A stretch of 64,000 nt of DNA from contig NZ_JBPWOA010000029.1 of assembly GCF_051781005.1 (NCBI RefSeq), forward strand, positions 1-64,000, in the 5' to 3' direction. Below the pieces are notes generated by a model. That model was not told the DNA's origin and did no database searches. It saw nothing but the letters and a program-made list of their open reading frames with translations. Shown piece by piece: positions 15,635-24,091 of this stretch. Both the position numbers and the translations under genes were made by a program. The DNA comes from Anabaena sp051781005. GTDB taxonomy: Bacteria; Cyanobacteriota; Cyanobacteriia; Cyanobacteriales; Nostocaceae. Position 1 is the stretch's first letter. Every line of letters begins with the position of its first letter.

Positions 15635-17920
15635 ATGGAACACTGGCAATTTCTGATACAGAAACAGGGCGATCGCGCTTGGCAACCCCTGGAATCGCCT
15701 ACTCTGAAAATTTTAGCAGGTAAATACAGGGTTTTGGCTCGTTCACACCTTCCCAATATAGATGTAGAAGTGCGGGTAACTCACTCCTCAATCCAGGCAG
15801 TTCCACCCAAACGGCGAATTTTTAAACGTTTGCGTCGCACTAATGCAGATGGGCTGATGGCTGTAATTCCCTTTACTGAACTGAAACCGGGAATTTGGGA
15901 ATTACGATGTTCAGCCGACTTAATGACAGATATGCTAGGTAAATCCTGGCAATATAGTCTGCTGATCAAAGTCTCTCCACAAGAAGACAGTAACCAACCA
16001 AATCTAAGTAGTGGTGATGAGTTTGATAATGAACTCGAGGTATTACTGACTCAAGAAGATCAAACCGAAGAAGATATAATTATTAATCAGCCTGTCAGCC
16101 CAGTTTGGTTCAAAGGTGAGACAGCAGAACAACTTTTACAAAGTTTAATAGATTTAGCTTTACCCAACTCGGAATCCTTGGAGGAAGAGCAAACATCTGA
16201 GGATTGGCTGTCGATATCCCCACCATCACCACTGAAATTATCTCTGGAAAGGGACACATACATTACTGCTTGGGGAAAAACTCTGACAGTGAATGGGGAT
16301 GTGGAACTGGCTCAAACTGGTCATCTGGAAGATGAAATATTCTCAATAACCAGTCTTAATCAGCTACAGCTATTGATCGAATTGCGATCGCCCTCAGAAT
16401 CACAAGTCTTAACTCAAGTCAGACAAACTTTAAAAAATAAAATCCTGCCTTTTACATTCAGTACCGCCATTAATATTCCTACTGAGTGTGAATCGAAGTT
16501 AATTTTGGCAGATATTAGTTTATACGGTGCAATTACAGATGGTGGTGAAGTCATATTCTTGGCCAACCATGCTTTCACAATTACAGCAGATGTCACAGAA
16601 TTACTGGCAATTTCTTTACCAAAATCTAGTCCACCAGACTTGCCATCTGCAAGCACCGAAATCCAAACTCAAGCTGAGACAAAGCCAGAACCACCAGTTA
16701 GCGTTGGCTTGGAACTTTTCAATCTCGTCAAAACTCCCAAATTAGCTCAGTTTCATAGTTTAAAGTCTTCTGCCAACAAACAGCTGCCACCCAGAATTAA
16801 ACCAGTAATTGTCTTAGGTGGTTTTTCGCCAGAATTACCGAATTTGCCTCGAATTCACAAAAATTTAATGGCAGAATCGCTCAAATCTGAAGGTAGTATC
16901 AAGACACCGCCTCAGATATCCCCAATTAATCTGGAAAAGTTGGTGATTAAACAGGTTAAAACAACTTTGCCTTTTTTGAAAAGGTTAAAACCTGCTCCAG
17001 TTCAGGAAGAAGAACCTCAAGTCCATTCGTCAGATATCTTAGAAACTCAATTATCTGAAGTTGAAAATACATCGGAATTTCGGCTCAATAATGCAGAATA
17101 TGAGGATGAATCCGCTGAATTTAGAGAAAATGTTCCTGCTCAATCTCCTACTTTGTCCAGTGAGGAATTAATCACAGCGAAGACTCCAGAAACATCTCCC
17201 CTGATTCAAAAATGGATGCATAGCCAAGGCTACTTGAGTGAAAGTGTCAATTTGGAAGCCGCAGAAGATGATACTAATGAGTTGAATGAGCAGCCACTTT
17301 TAATTCTGAATGCAGAAAATCCCTCTGTTGAGATGGATGCACAGGAAGATGATATTGAAGAAAATCTGGCTATAAATACTCGTGAAACAGGAGAGACACC
17401 AGAAGAAATAGTGCAGCCAATTCAGATTTTACCTACTGTGTTGTCCCAAGAAATAGTTTTAGATGATACATATATTAGTTTGAGCAGTCAGGATAACAAT
17501 CAGTCTCCTCTCCAACCAGATCCACCACTAGTAGATTTATCGAGTTCTCTTCAAGAATCTTTACCAACACCCCAACTGTTTTTACCAAATGGTGAATTGC
17601 TGGCGGGAACGTCGATAAAAGTGCGTTTAGAATTGTCTGCGGTGTCGTCAGCGGTGGTGGTTAAGTTGTGGGTTGAAGATTATCAAACTCGCGGTTTACT
17701 AGACGGGCCTCATCTACTCAAAGATTTGCGACCTACCCCTTGGGGAAATTGGGAAGCGATAACTCAATTAATTGTGCCTTTCGGCTGTGTAGAAATCCGT
17801 GTAGGAGCGATCGCACTCGACCTGAATACTCAACAGGAAAGTGGTAAAGTCACCGTCGTCAAAACCGTTATTCCCCCCGATTTGCCAAATATAGAACTAG
17901 ATGACTTACTGGGAATTTGA
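15635..17920 (+). CDS. Large conserved cyanobacterial protein, function unknown
   Basis: A 761-residue protein. Residues about 1-115 look like a beta-sandwich domain (MEHWQFLIQKQGDRAWQPLE, then LKILAGKYRVLARS and TELKPGIWELRCSADLMTDM). A second beta-rich block is about residues 205-310. Residues 330-640 are mostly acidic, Glu/Ser/Pro-rich and probably disordered. The last 115 residues form another beta-domain (LFLPNGELLAGTSIKVRLEL ... LWVEDYQTRGLLDGPHLLKD). There are no membrane segments or signal peptide. I do not recognise a function. It precedes psaI by 97 bases on the same strand. Confidence 0.7.
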   Translation: MEHWQFLIQKQGDRAWQPLESPTLKILAGKYRVLARSHLPNIDVEVRVTHSSIQAVPPKRRIFKRLRRTNADGLMAVIPFTELKPGIWELRCSADLMTDMLGKSWQYSLLIKVSPQEDSNQPNLSSGDEFDNELEVLLTQEDQTEEDIIINQPVSPVWFKGETAEQLLQSLIDLALPNSESLEEEQTSEDWLSISPPSPLKLSLERDTYITAWGKTLTVNGDVELAQTGHLEDEIFSITSLNQLQLLIELRSPSESQVLTQVRQTLKNKILPFTFSTAINIPTECESKLILADISLYGAITDGGEVIFLANHAFTITADVTELLAISLPKSSPPDLPSASTEIQTQAETKPEPPVSVGLELFNLVKTPKLAQFHSLKSSANKQLPPRIKPVIVLGGFSPELPNLPRIHKNLMAESLKSEGSIKTPPQISPINLEKLVIKQVKTTLPFLKRLKPAPVQEEEPQVHSSDILETQLSEVENTSEFRLNNAEYEDESAEFRENVPAQSPTLSSEELITAKTPETSPLIQKWMHSQGYLSESVNLEAAEDDTNELNEQPLLILNAENPSVEMDAQEDDIEENLAINTRETGETPEEIVQPIQILPTVLSQEIVLDDTYISLSSQDNNQSPLQPDPPLVDLSSSLQESLPTPQLFLPNGELLAGTSIKVRLELSAVSSAVVVKLWVEDYQTRGLLDGPHLLKDLRPTPWGNWEAITQLIVPFGCVEIRVGAIALDLNTQQESGKVTVVKTVIPPDLPNIELDDLLGI

Positions 17921-18017
17921 CCTCTCTGTTAAAAATCTTGATAATTTGCAAAAACAGGCAGAATTTTGCAGTAAGCTCCTAAGTGAATTGTAGTGTGACT
18001 TCAGAGGACTTTTTACT

Positions 18018-18158
18018 ATGTCAAGTTCATTTTTGCCCTCTATCTTGGCCTATTCTTCATTCTTGCCTTCTATTTTCGTACCTCTGACTGGTCTAGTTTT
18101 GCCAGCAGTAATCTTCGCATTTTTGTTTTCATATATTGAACGCGAAGATATCGCTTAA
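18018..18158 (+). CDS. psaI: Photosystem I subunit VIII (PsaI)
   Basis: A 46-residue protein with one membrane helix: FLPSIFVPLTGLVLPAVIFA then FLFSYIEREDIA. The FLPSIFVP start of the helix and the YIERED end are PsaI signatures. PsaI is a thylakoid subunit near PsaL that supports photosystem I trimer or tetramer formation. The first 15 residues (MSSSFLPSILAYSSF) form the longer N-terminus seen in filamentous species. It is convergent with psbEFLJ and shares a terminator with it. Confidence 0.85.
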   Translation: MSSSFLPSILAYSSFLPSIFVPLTGLVLPAVIFAFLFSYIEREDIA

Positions 18159-18223
18159 TTAGGTACTGCGGATTGGGGACACTTCAGCGTAGCTCAGTGA
18201 CCACTGGGGAAGTCATTTTTCCA

Positions 18224-18246
18224 ATCACCAATCCCCAATTACCAAT
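18224..18246. repeat. Heptamer-type intergenic repeat (CCAATCA series)
   Basis: CCAATCACCAATCCCCAATT-type tandem heptamers between psaI and its terminator. The same series occurs in frame inside nifJ near 51889. Short tandem repeats of this kind are typical of filamentous cyanobacteria. Confidence 0.6.
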
Positions 18247-18255
18247 TTATACTTG

Positions 18256-18290
18256 AAAAACCGCCTATCTCATTGAGAAGGGCGGTTTTT
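18256..18290. terminator. Two-way rho-independent terminator, psaI / psbEFLJ
   Basis: AAAAACCGCC (18256-18265) pairs exactly with GGCGGTTTTT (18281-18290); the loop also contains a TCTC/GAGA inner stem. Because the arms end in A- and T-runs it works in both directions: for psaI from the left, for psbJ (ending at 18331) from the right. Confidence 0.85.
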
Positions 18291-18330
18291 TGATGTCGGT
18301 TTTTAACCAAAAATTCGGTTAAGGTTCACA

Positions 18331-18450
18331 TTACAGTGAAGAACCGAGTCCGGCGTAGGCTCCATAAAAGAAAATACCTACAACAGTAATGACACCTAAA
18401 CCTGCGATCGTAGCGACGACCCACAGGGGAATTCTTCCACTTCCTGACAC
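18331..18450 (-). CDS. psbJ: Photosystem II subunit J
   Basis: A 39-residue one-helix protein: MSGSGRIPLWVVATIAGLGV then ITVVGIFFYGAYAGLGSSL, a standard PsbJ. The start is GTG at 18450, preceded by a GGGAGGAG ribosome-binding site. PsbJ helps plastoquinone exchange and assembly of photosystem II and is the last gene of the psbEFLJ operon, transcribed towards the shared terminator. Confidence 0.93.
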   Translation of the reverse strand: MSGSGRIPLWVVATIAGLGVITVVGIFFYGAYAGLGSSL

Positions 18451-18502
18451 AGTTTTCTCCTCCCTTACAAAAATCAACAGAAATTAGCAGCCACAGATCC
18501 AG

Positions 18503-18622
18503 TTAGTTAAAGAAGTAACTGGAAAACAGAATTCCTAGAACGAAAATCAATAGCAGTCCTAGATACAGAGAGGTACGGTTTAATTCAACCGGTTGTTGAT
18601 TAGGATTAGGCGATCTTTCCAT
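18503..18622 (-). CDS. psbL: Photosystem II subunit L
   Basis: A 39-residue one-helix protein: MERSPNPNQQPVELNRTSLY then LGLLLIFVLGILFSSYFFN, matching PsbL, including the conserved NRTSLY..LL and SSYFFN ends. PsbL lies at the photosystem II dimer interface near Q(A). Third gene of psbEFLJ, starting 9 bases after psbF. Confidence 0.95.
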   Translation of the reverse strand: MERSPNPNQQPVELNRTSLYLGLLLIFVLGILFSSYFFN

Positions 18623-18631
18623 GAGTTGCTC

Positions 18632-18769
18632 CTAGCGTTGAATAAACTGCATTGCGGCGATCGCTCCCAAGAAGAAGACAGTTGGCACACCTAGAGTGTG
18701 AACTGCAAGCCATCTGACCGTAAAAATTGGATAGGTAACTGGTTGATTGATGTTATTGCCGCTAGTCAT
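18632..18769 (-). CDS. psbF: Cytochrome b559 beta subunit
   Basis: A 45-residue one-helix protein: TYPIFTVRWLAVHTLGVPTV then FFLGAIAAMQFIQR. The histidine in RWLAVHTLGVP is the haem ligand that pairs with the one in PsbE to hold the cytochrome b559 haem in photosystem II. ATG 18769 gives the normal length. It starts 9 bases after psbE. Confidence 0.96.
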   Translation of the reverse strand: MTSGNNINQPVTYPIFTVRWLAVHTLGVPTVFFLGAIAAMQFIQR

Positions 18770-18778
18770 GATTTCAAA

Positions 18779-19027
18779 TTACTTTCCGATAAATGTTTCT
18801 ACTTGCTTTTTAGCTTCAAAACGGTTCTTCACAATAGGCACTTCTTGTCGTACCTGTGTGAAATAATCGTTGGGACGGGGTGTGCCAAACACATCATAAG
18901 CCAGTCCAGTGCTGACAAATAGCCAACCAGCAACAAATAAAGCTGGAATGGTGATGCTATGGATTACCCAGTAACGAATGCTGGTGATAATATCCGAAAA
19001 CGGACGCTCTCCGGTGGTACCTGACAT
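18779..19027 (-). CDS. psbE: Cytochrome b559 alpha subunit
   Basis: An 82-residue protein: MSGTTGERPFSDIITSIRYW then VIHSITIPALFVAGWLFVST. The histidine of YWVIHSITIPALF is the haem ligand; the rest of the chain is the lumenal part (DVFGTPRPNDYFTQVRQEVP). Full length, first gene of psbEFLJ, with a GAGAAGG ribosome-binding site. rubA and ycf48 lie upstream on the same strand, the usual cyanobacterial order for photosystem II assembly genes. Confidence 0.97.
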   Translation of the reverse strand: MSGTTGERPFSDIITSIRYWVIHSITIPALFVAGWLFVSTGLAYDVFGTPRPNDYFTQVRQEVPIVKNRFEAKKQVETFIGK

Positions 19028-19064
19028 TTAGATCACTACCTTCTCAAAAACTACTATTGAGTTT

Positions 19065-19095
19065 ATTATCCTACAAAGTTTAGAAAGAGTTACAA
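19065..19095 (-). promoter_or_regulatory. Possible psbEFLJ promoter
   Basis: On the minus strand TTGTAA (-35, 19090-19095) and GATAAT (-10, 19065-19070) are 19 bases apart and about 40 bases before the psbE start. The spacing is long, so this is only a candidate. Confidence 0.3.
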
Positions 19096-19149
19096 CTTGC
19101 AACGTTCTTCTCAGAAATCTCTTTTGGATAAATTTTTAAACGAGCCTTT

Positions 19150-19262
19150 CAGGAGAGTCGAGAGTCGAGAGTTGAGTACCGAGTACCGAGTCATGAGTAT
19201 CGAGTCTTGAGTAATCTGAGATTATTGCCCTTTTTACTCAGTACTCATTACTCAATTACTAT
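19150..19262. repeat. Short tandem heptamer repeats (GAGTCGA/GAGTACC)
   Basis: Degenerate 7-base tandem units (GAGTCGA, GAGTTGA, GAGTACC) run from 19150 to about 19218, and a complementary series (ACTCAGTACTCATTACTCA) follows at 19236-19262, so the two can pair. This lies between ycf48 and psbE. The same units end the gene at 42197-42601. Confidence 0.75.
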
Positions 19263-20261
19263 TTAAGCTGCATTGGGGTTGTATTTGAGCAAAACACCGT
19301 GATCACCGATCACAAAGCCTTGTTCAGGATTGAGAAACACAATCTTATACAAGTTACCTGCAACTCCTTCCACCTCACGGTCTTTTTCCCAAGTTTTACC
19401 ACCGTCGGTACTGCGTAGTAGATTACCGCTACCACCACCAATCCAAATTTCATTGGGTGTGCGATATGCCAAATCTAGTAAACCCCAACTAGTGGCTAAC
19501 TCTGGATATTCTACATCTAGCCACTCATCTGGGTTAGTCAAATCGCTAAATTGAACTTGACCACCCCGTGCTAATAACCATAGTTGGCCATTATCAGCAA
19601 AGCCCATATTTTCTACACGTCTAGAACTGAGACGGTTATGGGGTTCCCAAGCAGCTTGTCCTGGTTCCCAAACAGAGTAAAAACTACCTTTGGCAGAAAC
19701 AGCAATATACTTACCATCAGGCGATCGCTCTAAGTTTCTCACTACACCAACGGCTGCTTCAACTTGAGCTTTCCAGTTTTTACCGCCATCTGTAGTTTGA
19801 TAGATAGCACCGACATCAGTAGCCATTTCTGCTGTATTTTCAGCCAAAGCTGCGATCGCAATTGGGCTACCTGGTAGCTTTTCGGTTAAAGGAATACGTG
19901 ACCAAGACTTGCCTTCATCAGTAGTATGTAGCAACAGCGAAGGCTCTCCCGCAATCCAGCCTTCATTCCCACTAAAACTGACTGAGTTAAAGCGATACCT
20001 TTCATCATCCAGTTCCAGTTTTAGAGGCTGCCAAGTATCTCCACCATCATTAGTTTCCAATAAAGTGGCACTACTACCGACTAAATAACCATGCTGGGGA
20101 TTACCAGTAAAGCCAATATCCAACAGTTTTGCTTCTGTTGGCACATTAATAACTTGCCAGGGATTAGAGCTGATTGAGGGAACTTTGCTACAGCCGATAC
20201 AGGCGATGACTACTATTAACGCGGCAAATATTCGTTGCCAACTTCTCAAAATTGAATGCAT
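19263..20261 (-). CDS. ycf48: Photosystem II assembly factor Ycf48
   Basis: A 332-residue lipoprotein. The N-terminal signal ends in a lipobox with C24 (VVIACIGC), so it is anchored on the lumenal face. The rest is a seven-bladed BNR/Sortilin-like propeller with repeated DGG.(T)W motifs (ETNDGGDTWQ, TTDEGKSWSR, TTDGGKNWKA, STDGGKTWEK). Ycf48 (plant HCF136) binds newly made D1 and is needed for early photosystem II reaction-centre assembly. It lies between rubredoxin and psbEFLJ on the same strand, a conserved order. Confidence 0.95.
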   Translation of the reverse strand: MHSILRSWQRIFAALIVVIACIGCSKVPSISSNPWQVINVPTEAKLLDIGFTGNPQHGYLVGSSATLLETNDGGDTWQPLKLELDDERYRFNSVSFSGNEGWIAGEPSLLLHTTDEGKSWSRIPLTEKLPGSPIAIAALAENTAEMATDVGAIYQTTDGGKNWKAQVEAAVGVVRNLERSPDGKYIAVSAKGSFYSVWEPGQAAWEPHNRLSSRRVENMGFADNGQLWLLARGGQVQFSDLTNPDEWLDVEYPELATSWGLLDLAYRTPNEIWIGGGSGNLLRSTDGGKTWEKDREVEGVAGNLYKIVFLNPEQGFVIGDHGVLLKYNPNAA

Positions 20262-20315
20262 CAGTATTTCTTAGTGTTTTGTAAATTTTTGTAGGATGTC
20301 TATAAAAACCGGGTC

Positions 20316-20660
20316 TTATTGTAAGCCGTAAAGACTAATAAAAAACAAGAATCCAAGCGCCAAAGCACCGAAAATCAAAATGTTCTTTTGGGTTGGTGTC
20401 AGCGTATTAACACCTAAACCGTAACCTAAATTTTCTTTGAAACCAGATGCTGTACCCGCAGGCCCAATGTTAGCGAAAGCTACCTTTTTGGCATTACAAA
20501 CTGGACAGCGCCAATTTGTAGGTAGTTCTGCAAACAGTGTGCCAGCATGAATATCATTCTTGTCGTCTCCTTTTTCCGGTTCATAAACGTAACCGCAAGA
20601 GCGACACTCGTATCTATCTAACACTGGAGTTTCAATAGCTTCTTCAGCTTGTTCGCTCAT
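20316..20660 (-). CDS. rubA: Membrane-anchored rubredoxin (RubA)
   Basis: A 114-residue protein. The rubredoxin domain has the four iron-binding cysteines C19, C22 (YECRSCGYVYEP), C52 and C55 (WRCPVCNAKK). A membrane helix at about 92-112 anchors it. This form of rubredoxin is needed for photosystem assembly in cyanobacteria and algae. It is the first gene before ycf48 and psbEFLJ, 54 bases from ycf48, and diverges from the HIT-like gene. Confidence 0.92.
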   Translation of the reverse strand: MSEQAEEAIETPVLDRYECRSCGYVYEPEKGDDKNDIHAGTLFAELPTNWRCPVCNAKKVAFANIGPAGTASGFKENLGYGLGVNTLTPTQKNILIFGALALGFLFFISLYGLQ

Positions 20661-20747
20661 GGCTATAGCCTCCCAGAGGGAAATCTTAAATATACGTTAC
20701 AAATTATGACATATTTGTTAGGCTTTTCTATCGCCTACTAATTTGAT

Positions 20748-21215
20748 ATGTCTACTCTCATTCACGATCGCGTTCAAGCAGCACGTCAGGGAACTAATCC
20801 AACTGTAATTTGCCGTGTTGGATCAGGTTGGGTAGTACTTGGAGATGTCCAGTTTTTGCGGGGTTACTCTCTCTTACTACCCGATCCTGTGGTTCCAGAC
20901 CTAAATGCTTTAACAATGGATCAGCGTCTAAACTTCTTGCGAGACATGACATTATTGGGAGATGCACTGCTTGAAGTCACTGGTGCTACTCGCATCAATT
21001 ACGAAATTTTAGGTAACAGTGAAGCAGCACTACACGCCCATGTTTTTCCAAGATATGCGATCGAGCCAGAGGAGAAGCGACGAAAGCCAGTATGGTTTTA
21101 TGATTGGAAAAACGCGACTCCATTCAATTTAGAACGGGATAGTCCATTGATGTTTGAAATAGCTGAGTCCATCAAACGTCATCAGAAAACTGCGGTAGGC
21201 GATTCTACGGTTTAA
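20748..21215 (+). CDS. HIT-family protein
   Basis: A 155-residue protein with a HIT-like signature: RINYEILGNSEAALHAHVFP followed by RY. The motif has H96 and H98 but phenylalanine where the third histidine of H-x-H-x-H would be, as in diverged HIT branches with hydrolase or transferase activity on nucleotides. The substrate is not known. It overlaps the 3' end of the convergent Ada-like gene by 4 bases and diverges from rubA. Confidence 0.75.
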   Translation: MSTLIHDRVQAARQGTNPTVICRVGSGWVVLGDVQFLRGYSLLLPDPVVPDLNALTMDQRLNFLRDMTLLGDALLEVTGATRINYEILGNSEAALHAHVFPRYAIEPEEKRRKPVWFYDWKNATPFNLERDSPLMFEIAESIKRHQKTAVGDSTV

Positions 21216-22081
21216 CTTAGCTGATTTCGACTTGATTCCCATCCCAGAATCATCGTTTTACGTTCTAATCCCCACCTATAACCGCCCATCTCACCCGATT
21301 CTCGAATTACTCGATGACAGGGAATTAAGTATGCGACTGGATTACTGCCAATTGCGTTACCTACGGCTCTAGCAGCAGTGGGACGATCAATTGATGCGGC
21401 TAAACTTTGATAGGTGGTAATACCTCCCCAGGGAAGTCTTAGTAGCGATCGCCAAGCTTGAATTTGAAAGTTAGTTCCTTTAACGTGAATAATTAATGGA
21501 GAACTATTGTCTGCAACTGGTTGGAAGATGCGAGTGATAGTTTCTTTTGTCACTTGCTGATCATGAATGATTTCTGCATTTTTCCATTCTGTACGCAGGT
21601 TATTTTCAGCAATTTCTTCATCTTTTGCATTCAGGAAATGAAGATTGCAGATACCACGTACTGTTTTGGCAATGAGACAATCACCAAAAGGGGTTTCATG
21701 AATCCCATACCAAATCTTCAAGCCCGCTCCCCCGTTCTTAAATTCACCGGGTGACATGGCTTCTAGCTTCACAAATAGATCGTGTAAACGTCCTGGACTT
21801 GATAACCCCACATCCATAGTCAGATTTAAAAGGCTCTTAGTCTCAACGATTTTTGATTTTGCGTACTCAACTGTGAGATATTGCCAGAAACGCTTGGGAC
21901 TGATTCCTGCCCATTTCGTAAATAAACGCTGAAAATGATACTCGCTCAGATGTACGTGCTGGGCGACAGTTTCCAAGTCAGGCTGGTGCAGATAATTTTT
22001 TTGCATAAATGCGATCGCTCTCGCAATGCATTCATAGCTTTCTCTATTGTAACTATTAGTAGCTTCTATCGAGGAATTCAT
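21212..22081 (-). CDS. Ada-like AraC regulator / methylated-DNA-cysteine methyltransferase
   Basis: A 289-residue two-domain protein. Residues about 15-115 are an AraC-type double helix-turn-helix (LETVAQHVHLSEYHFQRLFT, then GLSSPGRLHDLFVKLEAMSP). Residues about 195-285 are the O6-alkylguanine-DNA alkyltransferase core with the acceptor C255 in LIPCHRVIRESGEMGGYRWG. The zinc-binding methyl-phosphotriester domain of E. coli Ada is missing, so it is the short Ada form: repair of O6-methylguanine combined with transcription control, but probably without phosphotriester sensing. Confidence 0.9.
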   Translation of the reverse strand: MNSSIEATNSYNRESYECIARAIAFMQKNYLHQPDLETVAQHVHLSEYHFQRLFTKWAGISPKRFWQYLTVEYAKSKIVETKSLLNLTMDVGLSSPGRLHDLFVKLEAMSPGEFKNGGAGLKIWYGIHETPFGDCLIAKTVRGICNLHFLNAKDEEIAENNLRTEWKNAEIIHDQQVTKETITRIFQPVADNSSPLIIHVKGTNFQIQAWRSLLRLPWGGITTYQSLAASIDRPTAARAVGNAIGSNPVAYLIPCHRVIRESGEMGGYRWGLERKTMILGWESSRNQLS

Positions 22082-22252
22082 ATTGTTAATCTATTCTACC
22101 CATTCCTCAATTTAGGGACTTACGGCGCTTCAATACCACCCACTTCTTGCTATTCATAGAAACTGCATGAGCATTTTTAGACTAATTGCCAATTCAATCA
22201 ACACCCTACCCTCAGTGTGTCTAATTCCACGATTTCAGAAAGCCGGGAAAGA

Positions 22253-22258
22253 TATAAT
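22253..22258 (+). promoter_or_regulatory. Possible -10 element for ndhCKJ
   Basis: TATAAT about 55 bases before the ndhC start. No matching -35 hexamer at 17 bases, so it could be a promoter that needs an activator, or chance. Confidence 0.3.
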
Positions 22259-22312
22259 AATGTAAGAGAAAATTATCCATTTCAATTACACCATCAGCGG
22301 TAGATATCCATT

Positions 22313-22675
22313 GTGTTTGTCCTTAGCGGTTACGAATACCTTCTAGGCTTCTTCCTCCTTTGTAGCCTAGTACCAGCCCTGGCGCTCTCAGCGTCCAAGC
22401 TCCTCAGACCTAGTAGCTTCAGCCCGGAACGGCGCACCACTTATGAATCTGGCATGGAACCCATTGGCGGAGCCTGGATTCAATTCAACATTCGCTACTA
22501 TATGTTTGCGCTGGTTTTTGTAGTTTTTGACGTGGAAACTGTATTCTTGTATCCTTGGGCAGTTGCTTTCCACCGTTTAGGTTTATTGGCGTTTATTGAA
22601 GCGTTAATTTTTATTGCGATTCTCGTAATCGCCTTAGTTTACGCATGGCGTAAAGGAGCATTGGAATGGTCTTAA
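22313..22675 (+). CDS. ndhC: NAD(P)H-quinone oxidoreductase subunit 3
   Basis: A 120-residue membrane subunit with three helices: LSGYEYLLGFFLLCSLVPAL, then YYMFALVFVVFDVETVFLYP and FIEALIFIAILVIALVYAWR. The loop (SSFSPERRTTYESGMEPIGG) is diagnostic of NdhC/NuoA. GTG start at 22313. It overlaps ndhK by 10 bases and is first in the ndhC-ndhK-ndhJ operon of the NDH-1 complex used in respiration and cyclic electron flow. Confidence 0.96.
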   Translation: MFVLSGYEYLLGFFLLCSLVPALALSASKLLRPSSFSPERRTTYESGMEPIGGAWIQFNIRYYMFALVFVVFDVETVFLYPWAVAFHRLGLLAFIEALIFIAILVIALVYAWRKGALEWS

Positions 22676-23400
22676 ATTCTAACATAACCACCCAGGACAA
22701 AGAGCGAATCATCAACCCGGTTGAGCGTCCTACAGTTACTCAAGAACTGTCAGAAAACGTGATTTTAACCACGGTTGATGACCTCTACAATTGGGCGCGA
22801 CTTTCTAGTTTGTGGCCTTTGCTGTTTGGGACAGCTTGCTGCTTCATCGAATTTGCAGCTTTAATTGGCTCTCGCTTTGATTTTGACCGTTTTGGTCTAA
22901 TTCCCCGTTCTAGCCCCCGGCAAGCTGATTTAATTATCACTGCTGGTACAATTACCATGAAGATGGCTCCTCAATTGGTGCGTCTTTATGAACAAATGCC
23001 CGAACCCAAGTATGTAATTGCTATGGGTGCTTGTACAATTACTGGCGGAATGTTCAGCGTTGACTCTCCTAGTGCTGTGCGCGGAGTTGATAAGCTGATT
23101 CCGGTGGATGTGTATTTACCTGGTTGTCCTCCTCGTCCTGAAGCGATTATTGATGCAATTATTAAGTTGCGGAAAAAAATTGCTAATGATTCCATGCAAG
23201 AACGGGGTCAAATTAAACAAACTCACCGTTACTACAGCACGACTCATAACTTGAAACCAGTACCAGAAATTTTAACTGGTAAGTATATGCAGTCAGATAC
23301 CCGCTTTACTCCACCGAAGGAATTGACGGAAGCAATGGGTATGCCCATACCACCTGCGCTACTGACAACAAAGACAAAGGAGGCGGAAAAGCGTGGCTGA
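22666..23400 (+). CDS. ndhK: NAD(P)H-quinone oxidoreductase subunit K
   Basis: A 244-residue peripheral subunit holding the N2 [4Fe-4S] cluster. Cluster cysteines are visible in LFGTACCFIEFAALIGSRFD, VIAMGACTITGGMFSVDSPS and YLPGCPPRPEAIIDAI. ATG 22666 overlaps the end of ndhC, and its own stop overlaps the ndhJ GTG, showing tight translational coupling. It is NuoB-like, next to the quinone site. Confidence 0.97.
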   Translation: MVLNSNITTQDKERIINPVERPTVTQELSENVILTTVDDLYNWARLSSLWPLLFGTACCFIEFAALIGSRFDFDRFGLIPRSSPRQADLIITAGTITMKMAPQLVRLYEQMPEPKYVIAMGACTITGGMFSVDSPSAVRGVDKLIPVDVYLPGCPPRPEAIIDAIIKLRKKIANDSMQERGQIKQTHRYYSTTHNLKPVPEILTGKYMQSDTRFTPPKELTEAMGMPIPPALLTTKTKEAEKRG

Positions 23401-23920
23401 AGAAGAATCTAAATTAGTTCCTGCGGCTGAAGAAGCTATAGTTCCAGCAGGTCAGGTTTCCCAGTGGTTGACAGAAAATGGTTTTGACCATGAATCTTTA
23501 GCCCCAGATGTGAACGGGGTGGAGATTATTAAGGTAGCACCTGATTTCTTGCTTCCTACCGCTACAGCTTTGTACGCCTACGGGTTTAATTATCTCCAGT
23601 TTCAGGGAGGTATTGACTTGGGGCCAGGACAAGATTTGGTTAGTGTCTATCATTTGGTGAAGGTAAGTGATAATGCTGATAAGCCGGCAGAAGTCCGGGT
23701 GAAGGTGTTCTTACCTAGAGAAAATCCCTCTGTACCTTCAGTCTACTGGATTTGGAAGACTGCGGACTGGCAAGAGCGTGAGTCTTACGATATGCTTGGC
23801 ATTATCTATGAAGGTCATCCTAATTTAAAGCGGATTTTGATGCCGGAAGATTGGGTAGGTTGGCCTTTGCGTAAGGATTACATCTCGCCTGATTTCTATG
23901 AGTTGCAAGATGCTTATTAG
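23393..23920 (+). CDS. ndhJ: NAD(P)H-quinone oxidoreductase subunit J
   Basis: A 175-residue NuoC/30-kDa subunit: SVYHLVKVSDNADKPAEVRV, then PSVYWIWKTADWQERESYDM with the family signature, then HPNLKRILMPEDWVGWPLRK. GTG start at 23393 overlaps the ndhK stop by 8 bases. It connects the peripheral arm subunits of NDH-1. It is the last gene of the operon, followed by a hairpin terminator. Confidence 0.96.
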   Translation: MAEEESKLVPAAEEAIVPAGQVSQWLTENGFDHESLAPDVNGVEIIKVAPDFLLPTATALYAYGFNYLQFQGGIDLGPGQDLVSVYHLVKVSDNADKPAEVRVKVFLPRENPSVPSVYWIWKTADWQERESYDMLGIIYEGHPNLKRILMPEDWVGWPLRKDYISPDFYELQDAY

Positions 23921-23948
23921 GTAGTGCTGAGTTTTAATCTGTGATTTA

Positions 23949-23972
23949 CCCCTTTCCGGTGGCGGAGAGGGG
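23949..23972 (+). terminator. ndhCKJ hairpin terminator
   Basis: CCCCTTTCCG pairs with CGGAGAGGGG (one mismatch) around a short loop, 28 bases after the ndhJ stop, followed by a T-rich stretch (TATTGTTTTT). Confidence 0.6.
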
Positions 23973-23982
23973 TATTGTTTTT

Positions 23983-24026
23983 AACGCAGAGGAACGCGGA
24001 GGTAAGCGCAGAGGTTCGCGGAGGAG
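23983..24026. repeat. Tandem ACGCAGAGG/CGCGGAGG repeat
   Basis: Repeated units such as ACGCAGAGGAACGCGGAGG and GCGCAGAGGTTCGCGGAGGA, a common degenerate intergenic repeat in filamentous cyanobacteria, between ndhJ and the DUF1995 gene. Confidence 0.6.
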
Positions 24027-24091
24027 TAAATACTCCTTTTGTGGTGAGAGAATCGAAATATTGATGATTAACTTGAGAGACTTTATAAACT

